From NCBI GenBank assembly GCA_001579985.1, contig LRSR01014455.1, forward strand, positions 1 to 23,903: DNA of 23,903 nucleotides, written 5' to 3'. The stretch is from Hypsibius dujardini (taxonomy: Eukaryota > Tardigrada > Eutardigrada > Parachela > Hypsibiidae). The position numbers and the translations under genes were made by a program. Shown here piece after piece: positions 17,701 through 23,903 of this stretch. Every line of letters starts with the position of its first letter. Within the stretch, counting starts at the first letter, position 1. The notes under the pieces are model-generated. The model saw nothing but the letters and a program-made list of their open reading frames with translations, made no database searches and had not been told where the DNA came from.

Positions 17701-20700
17701 CTATCTACCACGATTTGCAAAAAAGAGTACCAATAATGCGCATGTCCCCAGAGCCAGTTGGATCGCGATGCAAGCGATCGACACCGCTTCGTAGTTGTAG
17801 CAGTCTAGGATGGTGGTGCTGATCAGTCCGCCGAGACCTTCGCTGTAGTAAGTGAAAGACCACAGCTGTGAGGGATATACACATAAGGTTACAGCAACAA
17901 ATCGGTCTACAAAGAAGCCCGTTGAGAACAATGGGGGTTGTATATGGATCGAGTTGTCACTTGCACACTGTGGATTAGGAACACCTGGGTCCACTTTTGT
18001 GGTTTTACGACTTTTTTATGATGTGGATCGAGTTGTCACTTGCACACTGTGGATTAGGAACACCTGGGTCCACTTTTGTGGTTTTACGACTTTTTTATGA
18101 TGTGGACCGAGTTGTCACTTCCCCATACTCAGGCGGTGACATCTCGGTCTACACTCATATTTTTATTTTATAAATTTTCATCTGTTTGAGATCTGTGTAG
18201 AGATTGAGCGGAGAAATTCTTTCCGACACAAAAGAATACGGATATATATTTCCAAATCCGGTGAGAAATGACAATAAATATGGTAGGTCATCTGACATTT
18301 TTTTTTCTATGAGTTTTGAATAAATCCCCTCATTTTATCTACGGTTTTTAATATGGGTACCAATATATTCTCCCACCCTTGTCCCACCTTTTCACTATAG
18401 TCCCACTCTTTTCCCACCCTTTCACTATAGTCCCACCCTTTTCGTTTTTTAATTTAAATAAAGTTGAATAATGGAACGGATGGCTGTTCTTGATTTATGA
18501 CAGATGAAATCGAACACCACGAGACTAAATAAGGATTGTTCTAGCGGTTACAAGATTATGGCAGAAAGTCAGTTTCACAATTAGCATATGAAGCATACCG
18601 GTTCTTGAGATCTTTCGCTGCCGATATCTGGTTGGTAAAGCTGCTCCGCTTCTCGGGAGCTTGTCTGTTCCGAGTCGGAAATACCTTCTGAGTCATCTGA
18701 GCGGTCCCCGTCATCTGCGACGGAGCTGCCACTCTCACTTATTTTGTCTCGATACTAAAGTTAGAGTGCTAATACACTACTATTGAAAATAGTTTGGCTC
18801 TTGCATATCAATCATTCCATCAATCAGTAATATATCTTATGAATAATTAAGTATCCTGGTAACGTCTTGAAAGTCATTTTTTATTGTATTTCAATTAAAA
18901 AAATTAAAAGGGTGGGAAAAGGGTGGGACCATAGTGAATGGGTGGGAAAGGGTNGGTGGGAAAGGGTGGGACTATAGTGATTTCCTTTAATATTTATATA
19001 CATATATTATCAATAGGGCTCTTATTACGTCAAGTTCCAAAATTTCTGGTGTTTAAATTTTGTAGATTTCGAGCGCTTGAATAATTACTTCTGAGTTGGG
19101 GCGGAGGAAACAGAAGATCCCGTGGCAATTAACTAGCACGTCAATTAGCACGTGTATGCCAGACTACCATAAATGTGGACCGAGTTGTCCCTGTTACCAC
19201 ATATAATACTACACTAGGTTGATTATGAGCCTGCATAAGAAACACGCAGTGTCACTGGCAATACCCGAGATACAGTAGCGAAAGCCAGACTGCTGAGATG
19301 AAGGTGTACGTCACAATATCGTTCGCCAGTCCGCATGACCTTCAAACATGAGGAACAAAAAGTTTCACCCTTTATTATAAGCCGGAATTTGGGGCAAAAC
19401 AAAAGTCTAAAATAGCCAGGGATCGATTACCAATGCCAGTCTCAGATCGTGGCTAAACTTTTTTCCTGTAAACCTGTTCCCTGGTATAATTTTAAAACAC
19501 ATTGCTTGCCGGGGTCAAGGCCCTGTTCAATTGGGAACAATGTAAGAAGTAACATCACGGAATATTTCTGTCCCCGAAACAAACAAGAATTTCTAAAATT
19601 ATTTTTCTTTTCAAAAACATTTGACATCCACTGACTGAAAAATTATTTTGAAATTTATTGGCATCAACAAAAAAATTCGGAAATGGGGGGCGGAGTTTTG
19701 GGTTTGCGAGAGTGGGAGGATTACTTTCATTTTTTATTCATTTTAAAAATGCACCCACCCCCCCCCTCCCGCGCAAAAAGTCCGTTCCGCATCTCGTGCT
19801 TATTTGTGGAACTGGTGCCATGCTGTCATTTTCCAATTTTTCGCATTTCCCGACAATTAATCTTTTCTAAAATTATGTCAGGGGCATAGGTTTTCAGAAA
19901 AAAGTTTAACCACAATCCGAAACTGGCACTGATGAATGATCCCTTTTAAGTGTGTCATGCTTACTCTGCTTGGCGAAGGAGAATTCCAACGCCTCCCATA
20001 AAGGCAGCCGAGGTGGTCATTATCAGTAAAAAAAAGAAGGTGAGGGAAAGCGGCAGGTTTGGTCCTACGATATCAGGAAGAATTCCGAAGACAAACGCGA
20101 AAATTGCAACGAGGAACGGACCAGCTGTTAAAAGCACCCATTCAATTTTGCACTTGCTCAGCATCCAGCCAGTGAACGGCGACGTCAGTGCGCCCGCCAT
20201 CCATCCGGAGAAGAGGATGACGCCCTCCAACATGACTCCCAGGTTAAACTGCGAATCGCGTGACCCAATTATTGTTATGACTTGCTTGGATCGACTCGAG
20301 TGTAGGAATGGCAAAAAACTAAAATTAGGCAACTACAAACTAATTGCTTCCAGATTTTTATTTTACTGTTTTAGTAAATGACACTTTCAATGTAAGTTTA
20401 GCAAATTAATTGACAAACTTTAATATTTTTCTTGCTTTATCCCAATTAAATTTCTTTGGAATGAAAACTTTTTTATTAGATTTTCAGAAATAAAAAAGAA
20501 ATAAAATTGTGAATAGTTTGTTTTAGTTTCAGTTTAGTTTTACTTGTTTTTAATGGAAACAAAAAAATGAAATGAATTTTGTTGAAATGAAAAAAAGTTG
20601 CGAAATGGTTTGTTTTAATTTACAGTTAAGTTTTATAATTTTAGTATATTTGCCATTCCCACTCGAGGGTGTTCCGGCGGATTAATTAACCTTAGAAAAA

Positions 20701-23700
20701 TAGATCTCCATCGGGGCCTCAAGGAAGCCGATAGCGGTCGATATCGTCAGAATCAGAACTACACCCGCTATGAAGTGGAGGTCGGCTAATAATCGTTTGA
20801 TATCCTCGAAGCAAGGAATTCCCAGGGCATCTGCATGCGTGAAACCATAATCTTGAAACGCATGAGTTAACAATTGTAGGCGTAAAGTCAGCGTACTAGA
20901 CTCTTTAGGCAGTCCAAACTGAGCACCGATAGCTGTGAAAATGAGGAGTAAGCCCGGGACCACAAAGGCCAGCGTGAATCCTGACACCTGCCCCGGCAGA
21001 CCAAACAGTACCGGAAATGATTAGCATTAGATATAGTGACCATTCGGGCCACAGCATATGAAAAATGTATTGATTTTTTTTGAGTAGAGTTAGTGTCCAG
21101 AAAGTGTGTTTCAATTTAAGGGGAACCCGGCGCTTGGTTTTTGTCTGAAATTCACGACAGGTCGCCGAAGCTGTTGGCGCAGACTGAATATAGGTTCTCA
21201 TGTAACTCCGCTCACTATTTTCTATCAAGTTACGGTCAATTTGCAGAGCTTTACCTTTTCTACGTTTTTCAAAATAAGTCAGATGACGTCACCAGGTCCT
21301 CTTCACCCATTTGGACAGTCTTTCGAAAATACTATTACACGAATTTCGTTAGATTTACTGCAATTTGGACAGTTTCGATAGGTATGCAGATTCGTTACAC
21401 CCCCAAAAGCAGCGTTTCTGTGTACGGTGTCTAGTCACAAAGCAAATGTGAAAAAACACAATGATTCAAGTTCATCCCATTCCAAAATTAGAAATTTGCG
21501 AAGCTTTCGGTAATTTCTATCTCGCTACACAAGATTAACTATAACGCTGAGTTTTGAGTGTCAAAAATGTGAGTACGAGTATCTATCCAAATAGTCCAAA
21601 ATTTAGTAAATCAGACGAAACTCGTCTAATATAATTTTCAATAGAATGTCCAAATGGGATAAGGAGACCTTATGACATCACCTGATGTATTTTGAAAAAA
21701 AATGCAAAAGTTTCCAAAAGCTGAATTTTGTTTTTCTTACTATCACTTTCGGCGACCTGGCTCGAATTTTCAATACACACAAAGCGTCGGGTTGTTCTTA
21801 AGGTTGGAGTGCCACTATCTGGCACTGCCCTGCTGTACTATAGTCCTCGCAATAGGGCATGAAAGGGTCACTGCCGAATCTATGTTTGAGGGCTCACATG
21901 AAAACTAGGAGAAAAAAAGGAGAAAACGAATACTGGAAAATTACAAAAATCCAATTTAACGCTGTTTGCGAAGCAGAAAGGGTAAAACAACGAAAGGGAA
22001 GGCATGGGTAGAGCGATGTCCTTCCCTGACCTTACAGAACGCATACATACTCACAAGGGAATTCCACCACTCTCGAAGGTGAAATCTTGCACATCTGTTA
22101 ATTTTTTAGTGTGCGTCCACATTATGTGATGCCATTTCCATCAAGAAAAAAAATAAAAACGTGTGGAAACAATTTTCTAAAAATAAAAACGTACTACGTG
22201 GTGGTACCTAAATGGCGCTGTTAATGTTACCGTATACCGCGTCAGTTGATTGCTACGTTGCTACATTGATTGCTACATATGCCGGTGTTACTACTAACTG
22301 TATAGTCCTTGTCAACGACAGAAACGAGCCAGTAACGACTGTAGCCGAATAAACAATCAACTGACACGGCATACGGTAACATTAACAGCCCCATCTATGT
22401 ACCGCCACGTAGTACATTTTTATTTTTAGAAAATTGTTTCCACACGTTTTATTTTCTTTTCTTGATGGAAATGGCATCACATAATGTGGACGCACACTAC
22501 GAAATTCAATTTGTATGCTTTTCGTTTTTAGTAATTTCAATTTTTGTAGTTGTCCGTATTTTGTAATTTTTAGTTTCTCCGTGTTTTCACTTCTCGCTAA
22601 ACCGGATTCTCGTAGTTTTCCCGTTTTCATTTTTTCCTTTCTTTCGTAGTTTTCCTGTTTTTCTGTAGGTTTTTCAGTAAGAGACTCACAGAATAAAGCG
22701 CGCCAGCGATGAGGGGGCCGATTGCAAATCCTACTTGAACGAGCCCATCGGTCATGCCCTGCGTACATACAAAATAAAGGCACGTTCTAATTAGCCAGTG
22801 TACTGTATCTGCCACAATTTACTGGGCCGCGAATGCTTACGAGTAAAGAAACCGCTTTGTCTGGCGTGGCGAGACATATCATTGTATTGCCGGAATTCAT
22901 CAATCCTACGCAAGACCGATAAGCGGAGCACTTATATACATATGCTGCCCACATATATACACTTGCCGGAAGAGCAGTTTTAGCATACAGTATTATCACA
23001 CAAGGAATTAATTAAAAGGGACTTATTATAGTCCCAATCTGTGGTTATTGTTCCCTTCCTTTTGACTTTTACTTAAATTTCAAATTAGTTTTAAAATTAC
23101 ATTGCAAGAAAAATAGGGGTCGACGTTGCCCATTATTATTACTATACAGTATAATAACAAAAATTATTCAGTGTCTTGTATGGTTCGTCAAAGATAATTA
23201 ATTCTAAACTAATTCTAAATTAATTTTTGAACTTGATGGATGAGGTAACCCCAATTAAAAGTCAACTATAAGGTCAAAAAGGTGAAACAATTAGGGAGGT
23301 TGGTAAAGAGTGAGGGGCTGAGAGCGCACCCTAATCAAAATAGGTTTGTCTGCAATTTGTTTTACCTGCGTAAAATATTGCCTCGGCTGCCCTAATAAAG
23401 CACCCAATGATTCCGAAAGTCGTTCCGCTGCACGTAAACTGCAGGAATCCAAATGCAAAATAGGCAGCCCCCAAGCCGGCCATGCTGACCACAAAGACGC
23501 GTTTTGTGCCGATGGTCGGAATCTGAGGAGAACGACGGCTGTGGTACTGCATGCTGTATCTTTCGTGTAATACATTTCCGGTGTCAAACAGGCAATCTTG
23601 CACTATATACGAAGGGTGTGCAATTATACAAACGGGCATACCAGTCTCGGCTGTAGCAGCTCAAAAACGAAACGGAAAACCCCCTGAATTAGGAAGAGCC

Positions 23701-23737
23701 CACCGATCCAGGAGAGAGAGTAACCCTTTGCCCTGAT
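17701..23737 (-). CDS. SLC18B1-like major facilitator, 3' eight exons (5' partial)
   Basis: Exons in reading order: 23642-23737, 23366-23522, 22841-22905, 22690-22758, 20691-20987, 19965-20248, 19274-19339, 17701-17842. They join in phase and encode 391 aa to a TAG at 17701. The order and spacing of blocks follow SLC18B1 (vesicular polyamine transporter in mammals) with almost no gaps: TIGTKRVFVVSMAGL (TM2-3 loop, MFS motif A position), GCFIRAAEAIFYAG, MNSGNTMICLATPDKAV, VGFAIGPLIAGALY (GP motif of TM5), SGFTLAFVVPGLLL (TM6), SAAFMGGVGILLRQAE and a final membrane segment LALGTCALLVLFF. Roughly 65-70 N-terminal residues (TM1) must lie beyond the right edge. The C-terminus is short, ending ANRGR right after the last membrane helix. 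Polyamine transport is an inference from the family. The last junction was chosen at CTACAG|CGAAGG because the alternative at CACAG|CTGTGG breaks phase. Confidence 0.88.
17945..18102. repeat. 79-bp tandem duplication
   Basis: Two essentially identical 79-bp copies start at 17945 and 18024 with TGGATCGAGTTGTCACTT. A truncated third start at 18103 reads TGGACCGAGTTGTCACTT. The near-perfect identity indicates a recent duplication inside the carrier intron. Confidence 0.95.
18393..18979. mobile_element. CACTA-like foldback element with CCCACCCTTT terminal repeats
   Basis: The left end reads CACTATAGTCCCACTCTTTT (18393) and again CACTATAGTCCCACCCTTTT (18423). The right end carries the inverse, GGGTGGGACTATAGTG, ending at 18979, with an inner copy ending at about 18936. 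The ends begin with CACTA, as in EnSpm/CACTA (CMC) transposons. Multiple CCCACCC units within each end resemble subterminal transposase-binding repeats. No transposase core is present, and a 3-bp target duplication is not evident. One ambiguous base (N) lies at 18954 inside the right repeat. Confidence 0.5.
18599..18754 (-). pseudogene. Acidic coding-like exon inside the CACTA-like element
   Basis: Between an acceptor (ACTTTAG) and a donor (CCG|GTATGC) on the minus strand lies a 52-codon open frame beginning YRDKISESGSS. It is rich in Asp, Glu and Ser (DDGDRSDDSEGISDSEQ). Acidic, Ser-rich N-terminal segments of this kind occur in some transposases. Its location between the inverted ends suggests a residual transposase exon, but there is no catalytic domain to confirm this. 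Confidence 0.35.
21116..21801. mobile_element. 686-bp foldback element flanked by TTAA, carrier intron 4
   Basis: Two arms of roughly 280-310 bp (about 21116-21428 and 21520-21801) are diverged inverted copies of each other. Anchors are CAGGTCGCCGAAG near 21160 and its inverse near 21755, CATTTGGACA near 21308 and its inverse near 21648, and AGCAGCGTT near 21409 and its inverse near 21546. Both outer ends sit at TTAA followed by G-A-C-C-C-rich sequence (ACCCGGCGCTT and ACCCGACGCTT). It is non-coding, in the 1.7-kb intron between the fourth and fifth listed carrier exons. Confidence 0.65.
22107..22499. mobile_element. Foldback MITE with 144-bp inverted arms and TA flanks
   Basis: Arms 22109-22252 and 22354-22497 are long, highly similar inverted copies, starting GTGTGCGTCCACATTATGTG and ending CAGTTGATTG, around a 101-bp loop. 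The dinucleotide TA flanks both ends, as expected for a Tc1/mariner-type target duplication. The arms differ by scattered substitutions and single-base gaps. There is no reading frame. It lies in the same intron as the 686-bp foldback. Confidence 0.8.
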
Positions 23738-23903
23738 CTGAAAATATAACTTTACTCTTAAATACTCGGACAAAAAAATATTTTATGTATATAATATATA
23801 AAATTTAGTATGTACATAATATTTAATTTTTAATATATGTTATCTAATAATAATATGATATAAAATAAAATATAACACATGAATTTATATATATAATAAT
23901 ATA
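23738..23903. other. AT-rich intron of the carrier gene
   Basis: After the acceptor of the first visible exon (minus strand, ATTTTCAG at 23738-23745) the sequence becomes nearly pure A+T with TATA/TAATA runs to the window edge. It is read as the intron preceding the visible part of the gene. Confidence 0.6.

Larger units (their letters stand above)
17887..19198. mobile_element. Possible inverted-repeat element in carrier intron 7, with nested insertions
   Basis: A 24-bp motif at 17887-17910 and its inverted counterpart at 19175-19198 match at 19 of 24 positions (core CGGTCTAC / GTGGACCG). Shorter copies of the core recur at 17945, 18024, 18103 and inverted at 18139-18153. This suggests a non-autonomous element with repeated subterminal motifs, or several nested relatives. 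No clear target duplication was identified. Confidence 0.35.

Noticed and set aside
17358-17720. Collagen gene on the minus strand
   Set aside because: Gly-X-Pro triplets come from a 9-bp minisatellite of about 14 units, with no signal peptide, cysteine-rich or C-terminal domains.
22382-22783. 133-codon minus-strand frame
   Set aside because: It spans the exon at 22690-22758 in the wrong frame, AT-rich intron and the foldback arm; no domain.

Overview
This is animal (metazoan) nuclear DNA. The genes are split by many short GT-AG introns, the recognisable families are animal ones (nuclear receptors, an SLC18B1-type carrier, a mariner transposase), and introns and spacers are full of microsatellites and foldback elements. 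The sequence does not fix the phylum. An invertebrate is likely; small protostomes such as tardigrades or nematodes are compatible, but this is inference.

Layout. (1) 1-3430 is low-complexity DNA: degenerate TTGA/GATT tetranucleotide repeats with higher-order duplications and a CTGT array, and no credible gene. (2) 3430-4600 holds a family of G+C-rich palindromic repeats, a LINE-like 3' tail and the probable 5' region of the first gene. (3) 4646-7935 (+) is a complete nuclear receptor (NR-1) in 11 coding exons, about 513 aa. (4) 7936-9173 is a spacer with an ACAG array and two coding-like fragments. (5) 9176-13378 (+) is a tandem paralogue (NR-2) in 12 coding exons, about 498 aa. (6) 13379-17700 contains an unidentified terminal exon on the minus strand, a piggyBac-like MITE, a decayed mariner and a 9-bp minisatellite. 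(7) 17701-23737 (-) holds the last eight exons (391 aa) of an SLC18B1-like major facilitator; its start lies beyond the right edge. At least three inverted-repeat elements sit in its introns.

The gene models were built by hand. Exon phases join without a break through each gene, and the two receptors confirm each other because most exon junctions fall at homologous codons. The receptors are sequence-specific transcription factors with a DNA-binding domain (C4 zinc fingers, P-box EGCKA) and a ligand-binding domain. They look like a local gene duplication and have three discordant introns. The carrier is convergent with NR-2 and probably functionally unrelated.

No clearly new molecular system was found. 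The most interesting points are the divergent receptor pair with 22/25-nt microexons and intron turnover, the set of foldback elements in the carrier introns, and the unidentified exon at 14289-14513.
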